Assembly: GCA_964420325.1 (NCBI GenBank)
Contig: CAYQSU010000001.1
Location: 1-64,000 of the forward strand
Direction: 5' to 3'
Length of the DNA stretch: 64,000 nucleotides
DNA from: CAYQSU01 sp964420325
GTDB lineage: Bacteria; Pseudomonadota; Alphaproteobacteria; Rhodospirillales; Defluviicoccaceae
In this document: positions 44,460 through 53,384 of the stretch, in pieces
Layout of the letters: every line of letters starts with the position of its first letter
Position numbering within the stretch: the stretch's first letter is position 1
Notes under the pieces: generated by a model
Told to the model about the DNA's origin: nothing
Seen by the model: only the letters and a program-made list of their open reading frames with translations
Database searches by the model: none
Position numbers and translations under genes: made by a program

Positions 44460-45269
44460 ATGACACGCTGGACACTGGATGACGTTCCCTGGGATCAGTT
44501 CGACCGCAGCAAGGTTGATCCGGAGATCCTCGCCGTCGTCAGGGCGGCCTGCCTCGTCGAGCGCAACGCCCCGGACTACGTCGAGTATCTCTGCAACGTC
44601 TTCGCCGACGACGGGGCATTCCAGAAGAAGGCCAGGGCCTGGGGCGAGGAGGAGGTGCAGCACGGCGAGGCCCTCGGCCGCTGGGCCGAGCTCGCCGATT
44701 CCGGCTTCGATTACCGCGAGAGCTACCGCCGCTTCCGCGAGGGCTATCGCATTCCCGTCGCCGCGACGGCGTCGGTGCGCGGCTCGCGGGCGGGCGAGCT
44801 GGTGGCCAGGTGCGTCGTCGAGACCGGCACGAGCTCGCTCTACTCGGCCTTGCGCGACGCCGCCGAGGAGCCGGTGCTCAAGTTCATCTGCCACAAGATC
44901 GCCGGCGACGAGTTCCGCCACTACAAGATGTTCTATGCCGACATGAAGCGGTATGAGGCGCGGGAGAAGCCGAGCCGCCTGCGCCGCGCCTGGGTGGCAG
45001 TGGGGCGCTTTCTCGAGATCGGCGACGACGAGCTTCCCTTCGCCTATCACTGCGGCAACGAGCAGGGCACTGCCTACGACCGCCGCCGCGCCGCCGCCGC
45101 CTATGCCGGCCGGGCGTTCCGCTGCTACCGGCGGGGCCACGTCGAGCGCGCGGTCGGCATGATTCTGAAGGCGGTCGGGCTCGATCCGCAGGGCAGGATC
45201 AGCCGCCTGCTGACCGCCATCGCCTGGCGCTTTCGCGAGTGGAAGGTCCGCGGCCTCAGCACCGCTTGA
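44460..45269 (+). CDS. Ferritin-like di-iron protein
   Basis: This 269-residue helical protein has a carboxylate/histidine set typical of ferritin-like di-iron proteins: CLVERNAPDYVEY, EEEVQHGEAL (ExxH), VVETGTSSLYSAL and GDEFRHYKMFY (ExxH). A C-terminal extension of about 90 residues (from LPFAYHCGNEQGTAYDRR) is basic. It may be an oxidase or desaturase-like enzyme rather than an iron store. No redox partner is adjacent. Confidence 0.75.
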   Translation: MTRWTLDDVPWDQFDRSKVDPEILAVVRAACLVERNAPDYVEYLCNVFADDGAFQKKARAWGEEEVQHGEALGRWAELADSGFDYRESYRRFREGYRIPVAATASVRGSRAGELVARCVVETGTSSLYSALRDAAEEPVLKFICHKIAGDEFRHYKMFYADMKRYEAREKPSRLRRAWVAVGRFLEIGDDELPFAYHCGNEQGTAYDRRRAAAAYAGRAFRCYRRGHVERAVGMILKAVGLDPQGRISRLLTAIAWRFREWKVRGLSTA

Positions 45270-45407
45270 GCAGCCGTCTGCCGCGGCCTCCAATGCTCCG
45301 GCGACGGGCCCGCGGCGGTGCTGATCGACCGCTGCCACGAAGAACCGTCACGCGATGGAATGGAGCACCCGACTCCGGGGCTCGTGCAGCAATGACGAGA
45401 GGCCGCC

Positions 45408-45617
45408 GTGCCGAACGCCCATGTTGATCGCTTTTCGCCGAAGGAGCGTTTGACCCTGATCGGGCAGCTTTGGGACAGCCTTGGCGACGCCGATCTGTCC
45501 GGTACGACCGCGCAGCAAGCAGAGCTTGAACGCCGTCTCGCCGCGCTGGCCGAAGACCGCGATACGGCCGTGACGTGGGAGGAGTTCAGGGACGAGCTTC
45601 GGCAGCGGAGCCGGTGA
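45408..45617 (+). CDS. Antitoxin of the addiction-module component family
   Basis: The product has 69 residues matching the short addiction-module antitoxin family: FSPKERLTLIGQLWDSLGDAD, then ELERRLAALAEDRDTAVTWE and a C-terminal EEFRDELRQR. Such proteins normally pair with a ParE/RelE toxin encoded directly downstream. Here only a remnant follows, so this is probably an orphan. Confidence 0.8.
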   Translation: MPNAHVDRFSPKERLTLIGQLWDSLGDADLSGTTAQQAELERRLAALAEDRDTAVTWEEFRDELRQRSR

Positions 45618-45620
45618 CGC

Positions 45621-45743
45621 GGCCGGCCGCGTCGGTTTCCGTACGCCATGTTCTTCCGGGTCGATGACCTCGAGACCCGCGTTTTCACTCGCTTTCACGG
45701 CAACCGCGACCCGAAACGCTGGCGGTCCCGGAGCGAGCCGTAA
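45621..45743 (+). pseudogene. Truncated ParE/RelE toxin remnant
   Basis: In the same frame as the antitoxin and directly after its stop codon the sequence reads FPYAMFFRVDDLETRVFTRF then HGNRDPKRWRSR and a stop at 45741-45743. This matches the C-terminus of ParE-type toxins (YxIFFRVDD...RRDPKRWxxR). About 60 N-terminal residues are missing, so the toxin is inactive. Confidence 0.6.
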
Positions 45744-45945
45744 CAGGCCCCCTCCGCGTTGGTCTTCCGACGGCTTGCCGGCATCACCCATGGTCCCGCA
45801 ACGGCGCTCGAATGATGGATTCGTGACCTCTGCCGACATCGCCGGCGGTGGCCTTCACATCTCCGAGACCACCCTCGCCGCGGCCTTTTCCGGCGACGGG
45901 TTCCGGGCCACAGTCGGAACTCGGGAACAGCCGCGTGGAGACGCG

Positions 45946-46815
45946 ATGACCTGGTTGCCTGTCCTTCTCCGCCCGCGGGTCGCCGGCGTGCTGGCGGCGG
46001 TGGCGGCGGTGCTCCTCGCCACCGGGCTCTCCCCGTTCGAGGCGCTGTTCGCGCCGTCGGCCCGGCTCTGGGAGCGTTGGGCGGCGCACGATCCGGCGTC
46101 GGCGGCGACCATCGACCATTCGGCGTGGGACGAGTTCCTCGGCCGCTTCGTCGCCCGCGACGCCTCCGGGGTCAACCGCTTCGCCTACGCCCGCCTCGTC
46201 CCCGACGATCGCCGCGACCTCGGGCGCTACGTCGAGGCGCTGGCGGCAACGCCGATCAGCCGCTACGCCCGGAGCGAGCAGCTCGCCTTCTGGATCAATC
46301 TCTACAACGCGCTCACCGTCAAGGTCGTCGTCGACCACTCTCCGGTGACCAGCATCCGCGACATCGACATCTCGCCGGGGCTGTTTGCCGTCGGGCCGTG
46401 GGGCCGGACGCTCGTCACCGTCGAGGGCGAAGCGCTCAGTCTCAACGACATCGAGCATCGCATCCTGCGGCCGATCTGGCGCGATCCCAGGATCCACTAC
46501 GCCGTCAACTGCGCCGCGCTCGGCTGTCCCAACCTGCAGGAACGGGCGTTCACCGGGACGAACGCCGACCTGCTCATGGACAAGGGCGCACGGGAGTTCG
46601 TCAACCATCCGCGCGGGGTCGCCTTCGACGGCGACCGGCTCGTCGTGTCCAGCATCTATGCCTGGTTCGCGGAGGACTTCGGCGGCTCGGATGCCACCAT
46701 CCTCGCGCACCTGGGGCAGCATGCCGACACCGGCCTCGCGTTCAGGCTCGCCGGCCGGCGGACGATCGACGGCCACCGCTACGACTGGCGCCTCAACGAG
46801 GCGTCCGTCCCGTGA
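45946..46815 (+). CDS. DUF547 domain protein with N-terminal membrane anchor
   Basis: GTGGAGACGCG precedes the ATG at 45946. Residues about 8-28 form a hydrophobic anchor or signal (VAGVLAAVAAVLLATGLSPF). The DUF547 core follows: SEQLAFWINLYNALTVKVVV, IHYAVNCAALGCPNLQ and VSSIYAWFAEDFGG. The family is widespread and its activity is unproven. It is probably periplasmic. Confidence 0.88.
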   Translation: MTWLPVLLRPRVAGVLAAVAAVLLATGLSPFEALFAPSARLWERWAAHDPASAATIDHSAWDEFLGRFVARDASGVNRFAYARLVPDDRRDLGRYVEALAATPISRYARSEQLAFWINLYNALTVKVVVDHSPVTSIRDIDISPGLFAVGPWGRTLVTVEGEALSLNDIEHRILRPIWRDPRIHYAVNCAALGCPNLQERAFTGTNADLLMDKGAREFVNHPRGVAFDGDRLVVSSIYAWFAEDFGGSDATILAHLGQHADTGLAFRLAGRRTIDGHRYDWRLNEASVP

Positions 46816-46941
46816 TCGCGGGCTGGTGATCGAGGGCGGTTGAAAGGCGGCTTCCGCTCTGCCACTCTGCGGCCCGCTTCGGCAGGCACTGCCGCAAGGC
46901 GCCTTCGTTCGCCGTCCCGATCGACAGACAGGACTTGATCC

Positions 46942-47565
46942 ATGACTGGTGTCGCTTCGAGCCGCCTCGGGCGGAGCGTTTGGCTCGCAAGGCCCGCGCT
47001 CCTGCTTCTTCTTCTCGTTCCGCTGGCGGGCTGTGGCATCAACGCGATTCCCACTCTGGACGAGGAGGCCAAGGCGGCATGGTCGCAGGTGCTGAACCAG
47101 TACCAGCGGCGCGCCGACCTGATCCCCAACCTGGTCGAAACCGTCAAGGGCGCCGCCGACTTCGAGCGGGAGACGCTCACCGCCGTCGTCGAGGCCAGGA
47201 GCAAGGTCGCCCAGACCACGCTGCCACCGGACGTGCTCACCAATCCCGACGCGTTCAAGGCGTTCGAGGCGAACCAGGCGGCGCTGGGCTCGGCGCTGGC
47301 GCGGCTCCTGGTGGTGGTCGAGCGCTATCCCGAGCTCAAGGCCAACCAGAGCTTCCTCGCCCTGCAGTCGCAGCTCGAGGGCACGGAGAACCGCATCGCC
47401 GTCGCCCGCCGCGACTACATCGAGGCGGTGCGCCGCTACAACACGGAGCTCCGCACCTTCCCCGGCCGCATCTGGGCCGCCATCCTTCACACCGACGCCC
47501 GGCCGATGCAGACCTTCACCATCGCCGCGGAGGCGATGGAGGCGCCCGCGGTCCGGTTCCGCTAG
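46942..47565 (+). CDS. LemA family lipoprotein
   Basis: The 207-residue product has a lipobox ending LVPLAGC at Cys31, followed by the LemA helical domain: QRRADLIPNLVETVKGAADF and LEGTENRIAVARRDYIEAVR with RTFPGRIWA near the end. The first of three consecutive genes (LemA, TPM, TPM), a common set. It probably acts on the inner-membrane face of the periplasm. Confidence 0.92.
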   Translation: MTGVASSRLGRSVWLARPALLLLLLVPLAGCGINAIPTLDEEAKAAWSQVLNQYQRRADLIPNLVETVKGAADFERETLTAVVEARSKVAQTTLPPDVLTNPDAFKAFEANQAALGSALARLLVVVERYPELKANQSFLALQSQLEGTENRIAVARRDYIEAVRRYNTELRTFPGRIWAAILHTDARPMQTFTIAAEAMEAPAVRFR

Positions 47566-47585
47566 CGCCGAGCAGGACCGCCCCG

Positions 47586-48326
47586 GTGCCGAGACCGTCG
47601 CCGTTGGTGCCTCTGGCCGTGGCTCTCGTGGTCTGGGCCGCGGCCGGCCTCGCCGCTGCCGAGCTCGCGTTCCCGAAGCTGACCGGCCGGGTGGTGGACG
47701 AAGCCGGGCTGCTGACGGCGGCAGAACGGGAGAGCCTGACCGAGATGCTGGCGGCGCACGAGCGGGCGACCACCAACCAGATGGTGGTGGTGACGCTGAA
47801 ATCGCTGCAGGGAACGCCGATCGAGGACTACGGCTTTCGGCTCGGCCGGCACTGGGGCATCGGCCAGAAGGGCGAGGACAACGGCGCCCTTCTCATCGTC
47901 GCCCCCAACGAACGCCAGGTTCGCATCGAGGTCGGCTACGGCCTCGAGGGCGAACTCACGGATGCCGCCAGCAGGCTGATCATCGAGACCATCATCGTCC
48001 CCGCGTTCAAGGCCGGCCGCTTCGGCCCCGGCATCGTCGCCGGCACCGGCGCCATCCTCAAGGTGCTCGGCGGCGAGAAGCTTGAGGTTCCGGCGAAACG
48101 CCGCGAAGCCGAACGCGAAACTGGCGGCCTGCCGTTGCTTCCGATGCTGTTCATCGGGCTGTTCTGGTTCCTGGCGATGCGGAGCCGGTCCGGGCAACGG
48201 GGCGGCTTCTATCCGATCTTCTTTCCTGGCGGCGGCGGCGGGGGGCGCAGCGGTAGGGGGTTCGGTGGCGGCTTCGGCGGCGGCGGCGGCAGCTTCGGCG
48301 GCGGCGGTGCGTCAGGGAGATGGTAG
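47586..48326 (+). CDS. TPM domain protein (YgcG-like)
   Basis: The GTG at 47586 follows AGCAGGA. A signal peptide (LVPLAVALVVWAAAGLAAAE) precedes a TPM domain (GRVVDEAGLLTAAERESL, QMVVVTLKSLQGTPIEDYG, IEVGYGLEGELTDA). A C-terminal membrane helix (LLPMLFIGLFWFLAMRS) and a Gly-rich tail follow. It lies between the LemA gene and a second TPM gene, and is likely part of their envelope complex. Confidence 0.9.
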   Translation: MPRPSPLVPLAVALVVWAAAGLAAAELAFPKLTGRVVDEAGLLTAAERESLTEMLAAHERATTNQMVVVTLKSLQGTPIEDYGFRLGRHWGIGQKGEDNGALLIVAPNERQVRIEVGYGLEGELTDAASRLIIETIIVPAFKAGRFGPGIVAGTGAILKVLGGEKLEVPAKRREAERETGGLPLLPMLFIGLFWFLAMRSRSGQRGGFYPIFFPGGGGGGRSGRGFGGGFGGGGGSFGGGGASGRW

Positions 48327-48328
48327 CG

Positions 48329-48946
48329 ATGGCCTTCCTGACGGATACGGACCGGCGGCGAATCGAGCAGGCGGTCGAGGATGCGGAGACGAGGACCACC
48401 GGGGAGTTCGTCACCGTCGTCGCGGCACGGAGCGACGATTATCTCTATATTCCGACGCTCGCCGCCGCCTGCCTCGCGTTCATCCTCTCCGGCCTCGCCC
48501 TCCTCCTCCCCTTGGGCTTTGATCCCGTCACCTTTTACGCCGGGCAGAGCGCTCTTTTCATCGCCCTCGCCCTGCTGTTCCGCTGGCGGCCGCTGACGAT
48601 GGTCCTCGTCCCGGGACCTGTGAAGGAGAGGCGCGCCCGCCGCCTCGCCCATGAGCTGTTCCTCGACCTCGGCCTCGCGGCAACGCGGGAGCGCACTGGT
48701 GTCCTGTTGTTCGTCTCGGCCGCCGAGCACTACGTCGAGATCATCGCCGACCGCGGCATCCGCGAGCACGTTGACGACGCCGTGTGGGCGGGCATCATCG
48801 CCGGCTTCGTCCAAGACGTCCGCGCCGGCCGGGTGGCCGATGGGCTGGTCCGGGCGATCGAGGCCTGCACGACCGCGATGGCCGAGCACCGCCCGTGGCA
48901 CCCGGGCGACGTCAACGAGCTTCCCAACCGACTGATCGAGATCTGA
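48329..48946 (+). CDS. TPM domain protein with two membrane helices
   Basis: The ATG at 48329 sits 9 bases after GGGAG that overlaps the previous stop. The product has an early TPM-like strand (TGEFVTVVAARSDDYLYI), two membrane helices (about 44-65 and 70-88), and a second half of the TPM domain (GVLLFVSAAEHYVEIIADRG). It is the third gene of the LemA-TPM-TPM set. Confidence 0.88.
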   Translation: MAFLTDTDRRRIEQAVEDAETRTTGEFVTVVAARSDDYLYIPTLAAACLAFILSGLALLLPLGFDPVTFYAGQSALFIALALLFRWRPLTMVLVPGPVKERRARRLAHELFLDLGLAATRERTGVLLFVSAAEHYVEIIADRGIREHVDDAVWAGIIAGFVQDVRAGRVADGLVRAIEACTTAMAEHRPWHPGDVNELPNRLIEI

Positions 48947-48957
48947 GCGCGGCCGGC

Positions 48958-49311
48958 TCAGTCGTCGCCGTCGGCGAAGGCCTCGACGAACAAGAGGAAG
49001 AACGCGACCGCGGCCTCCTCTCCGGCGAAGCGGAACACCTTTCCGTCGGCGGTGTGAACCCGCCAGCCGCGCGTGCCGCTGCCGGTCTTGGCGATGCTGG
49101 CGAGATAGCGTCCGGCGCCGCCGGCGACCCTGGCGGTGGCGACCGAGGGACCGCGAAGGATGCGGACGTCGGCGATGCGGCCCCGCACCATCTCCGGCAG
49201 GTCGCCGACCGCCGCCACGTCGCCGCTGCCGCCGTCCGATGTCGCCGCCCGGCCGGCCTGGCAACCAGGCGACCGCGGACTCCTTCTGCGCATGATGCGT
49301 TCGTTCGACAC
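48958..49311 (-). CDS. Hypothetical protein (117 aa)
   Basis: The GTG at 49311 follows GGGG and is preceded by a good sigma-70 promoter. The N-terminus is Arg-rich and low-complexity; the C-terminal 45 residues look folded (GWRVHTADGKVFRFAGEEAA, then VAFFLLFVEAFADGDD). I do not recognise a family. The promoter and the folded C-terminus support it as real. Confidence 0.6.
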   Translation of the reverse strand: MSNERIMRRRSPRSPGCQAGRAATSDGGSGDVAAVGDLPEMVRGRIADVRILRGPSVATARVAGGAGRYLASIAKTGSGTRGWRVHTADGKVFRFAGEEAAVAFFLLFVEAFADGDD

Positions 49312-49382
49312 GATGAGACCCCGCCACCTTCTGCCGCCGTTCCGCTGCGCGGCCGTCGGCACCGAAAGAACATAATATGAAC

Positions 49383-49411
49383 ATTGTTGTAGGATAAAGT
49401 TCCTTTGTCAA
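49383..49411 (-). promoter_or_regulatory. Sigma-70-like promoter for the 48958 gene
   Basis: On the minus strand a perfect TTGACA (49406-49411) and AACAAT (49383-49388) are separated by 17 bases, in an AT-rich patch (49365-49420). Transcription would start about 60 bases before the GTG at 49311. Confidence 0.6.
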
Positions 49412-49517
49412 GGCTACTGAACCTGACAGCGGGGGTGGCGGCGCGGCCGGCCGGGATCGCCGCCGGGGCTTGTGCGGAACCCGCGTTCCGGGCACAACGG
49501 CCGGCGGGGTTCGGCGA

Positions 49518-50141
49518 ATGCAAGGGTCCGGCGCCATGGGACCATCGTACGAGAACGGCGGCCTCTGGGTCTTCGGCTACGGCTCCTTGATGTGGGACCC
49601 CGGGTTCGTCCACGAGGAGGTGCGACCGGCGCGCCTCTTCGGCTACCATCGGGCGCTCTGCCTCTTGTCGATCCGCAACCGCGGCACCCCGGAGCGGCCG
49701 GGCCTGGTGCTGGCCCTCGACCGCGGCGGCTCGTGCCACGGCCTCGCCTTCCGCATCGCCGCCGGGCGCGTCGCCGAGACCCGCACCTACCTCTGGCAGC
49801 GGGAGATGCCGACCGCGGCCTACCGGGCCAGGAGCCTCGGCGTCCGCCTCGCCGATGGCCGCCGCGTCGCCGCCCTCACCTTCGTCTCACGGCCCGGCCA
49901 TCCCCAGTACCTCAGGCCCGGCAGCCCCGAGGAGGCCGCCCGGCTCGTCGCCCAGGGTCGGGGCCGGATGGGCACCGCCATCGACTACCTGCGTGGCGTC
50001 GTCCGCCATCTCGACGAGCTCGGCATCGGCGACGGCCCGCTGCATGCCGTGCTCGCCCTTGCCGAAGCGATCGGGAGCGGAGCCGACCCGCTCACGACGC
50101 CGACGGCTCCTCCGGCGCGGCGCGCAGGCCCGCGGCTTTGA
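49518..50141 (+). CDS. Gamma-glutamylcyclotransferase (ChaC family)
   Basis: The product has 207 residues with the family's glycine-rich substrate loop WVFGYGSLMWDP (residues 17-28), then FGYHRALCLLSIRNRGT and QREMPTAAYRARSLGV. ChaC-type enzymes degrade glutathione or gamma-glutamyl amino acids, fitting the ggt gene elsewhere in the window. The start at 49518 or ATG 49536 is not settled. Its 3' end overlaps the HbpS/GlcG-like gene by 50 bases. Confidence 0.9.
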   Translation: MQGSGAMGPSYENGGLWVFGYGSLMWDPGFVHEEVRPARLFGYHRALCLLSIRNRGTPERPGLVLALDRGGSCHGLAFRIAAGRVAETRTYLWQREMPTAAYRARSLGVRLADGRRVAALTFVSRPGHPQYLRPGSPEEAARLVAQGRGRMGTAIDYLRGVVRHLDELGIGDGPLHAVLALAEAIGSGADPLTTPTAPPARRAGPRL

Positions 50142-50562
50142 CCGCCTCGATGGCGCAGCGCTCGTCGTTGTCGGAGGTATCGCCGCTGACGCCGACGGCA
50201 CCGATCGCCTCGCCGGCCTCGTCCAGGATCAGCACCCCGCCGGCGACTGGAACGAAGCGGCCTTCGGCCGCGACGGTGACCGCCGTCGTGAACATCGGCC
50301 GGTCGACCGCGACCGCCCTGAGATCCCGGCTGGAAACCCCGAGGCCGAGAGCTCCGTAGGCCTTGCCGATGGCGACGTCGGCCCTCAGGATCCCCGAGCC
50401 GTCCTCCCGCTTCAGCACCACCGGATGCCCGCCGGCATCGAGGACGGCCACCGTCAGCGGCTCGAAGCCGTGCCGCCGCCCGGCGGCGAGCGCCGCATCG
50501 GCGATCATCGAGGCCTTCTCGAGCGTCAGCGTTTCCCGTCTGCGAACGACACCCGTGGCCAT
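50092..50562 (-). CDS. HbpS/GlcG family protein
   Basis: A GGGAGGAGGAGA site precedes the ATG at 50562. The 156-residue product is a single domain: LTLEKASMIADAALAAGRRH, TVAVLDAGGHPVVLKREDG, GKAYGALGLGVSSRDL and GGVLILDEAGEAIGAVGVSG. This is the GlcG/HbpS fold, whose members bind heme or act as accessory proteins. The function here is unknown. It is convergent with ChaC. Confidence 0.9.
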   Translation of the reverse strand: MATGVVRRRETLTLEKASMIADAALAAGRRHGFEPLTVAVLDAGGHPVVLKREDGSGILRADVAIGKAYGALGLGVSSRDLRAVAVDRPMFTTAVTVAAEGRFVPVAGGVLILDEAGEAIGAVGVSGDTSDNDERCAIEAVKAAGLRAAPEEPSAS

Positions 50563-50615
50563 GATCTGTCTCCTCCTCCCTTGGCGCCCGGCCCGCTCCC
50601 GGGGCCCGCGCGCCG

Positions 50616-51524
50616 TCATCCCTGCCGGAGTCGCCGCCCCGCCGCCCTGTGGGCGGCCTCGTCGACACATTCGGCCGGCTCGATCTGCACCGTCGCGTGG
50701 CCGATGCCGTAGCGCTCCTCGAGAAAGCGCGTGACCGCGAGCAGCACGCGGTGATGGTCGGCGCCCTCGCGCACGCGTGCGTGCAGCGTCATCAGCGGCC
50801 GCTCGGCGGTGAGCATCCAGGCATGCACGTGATGGGCGTCGAGAACCTCCGGCACCGCCTCCTTGAGCCTGCGCTTGAGATCCTCGACGTCGAGCCAGTC
50901 CGGGGTGCCTTCGAGCAGGATGTGGCCGGCCTTCCGCACCACCGACCAGGCACTCTGCAGGATGAGCGCCGCGACGACCAGGGACAGCAGCGGATCGATC
51001 GGCATCCAGCCGGTCAGAACGATGACGAGCGCCGCGGCGATGGCGGCGAGCGAGCCCAGAAGGTCGCCCAGCACATGCACGATGGCGCTGCGCACGGCGA
51101 GGTTCTCGCCGCCGGCCCCCCTGAGGATCAGGAACGCCGCGACATTGACCAGGAGGCCCATCACGGCGACGGCGAGCATCAGGCCGCCCTGGACCTCCAC
51201 CGGCTGGAACACCCGCCGCACCGCCTCGATGGCGATCCAGCCGACGACGGCGATCAGCGCCACGCCGTTGACGAAGGCGGCCAGCACCTGCAGCCGGTGG
51301 TAGCCGTAGGAGCGCCGTGCGTCCCGCGGCTTCCTGCTCAGGCGCACCGCCGACCAGGCGAGTGCCAGCGCCAGCGTGTCGGTCAGCATGTGCCCGGCGT
51401 CGGCGAGGAGGGCGAGCGAGCCGGCGACGATACCGCCCGCCACCTCGGCGACCATGAAGCCGCCGGTCAGCACCAGCGCCCAGAACAGCCGCCGCTCGCC
51501 CCGGTGATCGTGCGCGTGCGCCAT
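50616..51524 (-). CDS. Cation diffusion facilitator (CzcD/ZnT-like)
   Basis: The 302-residue product has six membrane helices. The metal site is formed by DAGHMLTD in helix 2 and HVLGD in helix 5, and a C-terminal ferredoxin-like dimerisation domain carries DAHHVHAWML. A His-rich N-terminus (MAHAHDHRG) is typical of Zn/Cd/Co exporters. It exchanges metal for protons in the inner membrane. It lies upstream of the HbpS/GlcG-like gene. Confidence 0.94.
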   Translation of the reverse strand: MAHAHDHRGERRLFWALVLTGGFMVAEVAGGIVAGSLALLADAGHMLTDTLALALAWSAVRLSRKPRDARRSYGYHRLQVLAAFVNGVALIAVVGWIAIEAVRRVFQPVEVQGGLMLAVAVMGLLVNVAAFLILRGAGGENLAVRSAIVHVLGDLLGSLAAIAAALVIVLTGWMPIDPLLSLVVAALILQSAWSVVRKAGHILLEGTPDWLDVEDLKRRLKEAVPEVLDAHHVHAWMLTAERPLMTLHARVREGADHHRVLLAVTRFLEERYGIGHATVQIEPAECVDEAAHRAAGRRLRQG

Positions 51525-51554
51525 GCCCCCTTGTCGTCGCCTCCGCCTGCGCCG

Positions 51555-52448
51555 TCAAGGCCCGCGCCCGCCCTCGACCCCCTCGTCCTCGTGGATGTCC
51601 TCGAAGCTGTAGCCGAAGCGGTTGACGGCGCGCTCGAACCGCCGCTCGATCAGCGCCGCCTCGGCCAGGTTCTTCCAGCGCTTGACGATGGTCCTCCACG
51701 ACCGCCGCGGCGCCCACAGGTGGTAGGCGCCCGCGCTCCAGGCGGCGAAGTAGCGCCGGTTGTGGCCGGGCTCGAGCACCGACCAGTCGACGGCGGGCTC
51801 GCCGCCGATCAGCCGTGCGAGGGCGTGGGCGAGACCGCCCCGGCCCCGGGTCATGTCTTCGTACTTGACCACTTCCGCGCTCCCGATCCTCGGCAGGTCG
51901 TCGAAGAGCAGGGTATGGGTGGCGATCCAGTTCTCGATCAGCGCCGTCGCCGAGCGCGGCGTCCACTTGCTGGTCGCCAGCACGTTCGCCACCGGGTGGC
52001 GCATCAGGAACAGGAACGCCGCCCCCGGAAACACCGCGTCCAGGAACCGCGCGCGAATGATGTTGGCCGGCGTCTTCTCGGCGAGGATCGGCTTCGCGAG
52101 GTTCCAGTACGGTGCCCACTCGGCGAACAGCCGCTCCTTCGCCGCGGCAACCAGGGGCGAGCTCTCCGTCCAGTGCGCCTCCGGGTCAAGCGCGAAGGCG
52201 CCCGGCCCGCCGAAGCTGTCCTCGGTGGGACAGACGCCCTGCAGGTACTGGCCCTCGTCCTCGATCACGCCGGTCGCGCCGAAGCAGCTGATGCGGGGAT
52301 CGGTCGCGAGCAGCCGATAGAGCGCCGAGGTGCCGCTCCGGTGCAACCCGCCGACGAACAGGAAGCGATGGCCGGCCGCGCCCCGTCCGGTCCCCGCGCC
52401 TGCTCGCCCGTCCTGACGGAGGGCCGGCGCGGCTCCCGCCTCGGTCAT
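51555..52448 (-). CDS. Sulfotransferase family protein (second)
   Basis: The 297-residue product has the PAPS loop FVGGLHRSGTSALYRLL (about 31-47) and 3'-phosphate motif LMRHPVANVLATSKW. It differs from the protein at 34275 in length and motifs, so the two are distant family members. The acceptor is unknown. It is the second potential consumer of PAPS in the window. Confidence 0.85.
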   Translation of the reverse strand: MTEAGAAPALRQDGRAGAGTGRGAAGHRFLFVGGLHRSGTSALYRLLATDPRISCFGATGVIEDEGQYLQGVCPTEDSFGGPGAFALDPEAHWTESSPLVAAAKERLFAEWAPYWNLAKPILAEKTPANIIRARFLDAVFPGAAFLFLMRHPVANVLATSKWTPRSATALIENWIATHTLLFDDLPRIGSAEVVKYEDMTRGRGGLAHALARLIGGEPAVDWSVLEPGHNRRYFAAWSAGAYHLWAPRRSWRTIVKRWKNLAEAALIERRFERAVNRFGYSFEDIHEDEGVEGGRGP

Positions 52449-52599
52449 CGTCGCCGTCGGGCGCCAGCGCCTGCGGCGCCGGTCCCACCCGTCACCGGAC
52501 CGGCCTTCAGCGCCGGCCGGAGGTCGGCGGCGAGAGGGCGGATGGCTGGCTGCATGCGGGATGGCCGCCCTCTCACCGGGGTGCCGTTCGCCGGTCCGT

Positions 52600-53262
52600 T
52601 CAGCCGCGCGGCTGCGGCACGATGCGCAGGTAGGGCTTCGGGGCCTTCCAGCCGCCGGGGAACTTCTTCCTGGCGTCGTCGTCGGAGACCGAAGGCACGA
52701 TGATCACGTCCTCGCCCTGCTTCCAGTTGACCGGCGTCGCCACCTGGTGCTTGGCGGTCAGCTGGCAGGAATCCAGCACCCGCAGCACCTCGTCGAAGTT
52801 GCGCCCGGTGCTCATCGGGTAGGTGAGCTGCATCTTGATCTTCTTGTCCGGCCCGATCAGGAACACGGTGCGTACGGTGGCGTTGTCGGCGGGGGTGCGG
52901 CCCTCCGAGGTGCCGCCGGCGCCGGCCGGCAGCATGTCGTAGAGCTTCGCCACCTTGAGCTCGGGGTCGCCGATCAGGGGATAGTTGACGGCGTGGCCCT
53001 GCGTCTCCTCGATGTCCTTCGACCACTTCTGGTGGTTGCCGACCGGATCGACGCTGAGGCCGATGATCTTGCAGTTGCGCTTGTCGAACTCGGCCTTCAG
53101 CCCGGCCATGTAGCCGAGCTCGGTGGTGCACACCGGCGTGAAGTCCTTGGGGTGCGAGAACAGGATCGCCCAGCCGCTGCCGATCCAGTCGTGGAAGGTG
53201 ATCCTCCCTTCCGTCGTCTCCGCGGTGAAGTTGGGCGCTTCGTCGTTGATTCTCAGTGACAT
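52600..53262 (-). CDS. Peroxiredoxin (1-Cys, Prx6 type)
   Basis: AGGGAGAGG precedes the ATG at 53262. The peroxidatic Cys45 sits in FTPVCTTELG, the hallmark PVCTTE of Prx6 enzymes. The extended C-terminal domain (VATPVNWKQGEDVIIVPSVS and YLRIVPQPRG) and the length of 220 residues match. It reduces peroxides in the cytoplasm. It lies in a redox-linked run with YceI and cytochrome b561. Confidence 0.95.
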   Translation of the reverse strand: MSLRINDEAPNFTAETTEGRITFHDWIGSGWAILFSHPKDFTPVCTTELGYMAGLKAEFDKRNCKIIGLSVDPVGNHQKWSKDIEETQGHAVNYPLIGDPELKVAKLYDMLPAGAGGTSEGRTPADNATVRTVFLIGPDKKIKMQLTYPMSTGRNFDEVLRVLDSCQLTAKHQVATPVNWKQGEDVIIVPSVSDDDARKKFPGGWKAPKPYLRIVPQPRG

Positions 53263-53384
53263 CGTTCCTCTCCCTGAAATTTCTATGCCTACGCTCCCTG
53301 CGCCGCCGGCATGGCCGGACGCGTCGCTCGATCCATAGATATAGGCAACGCCGTCGCGCTGCAAAGCGCTGACCGGCTTCGCTG

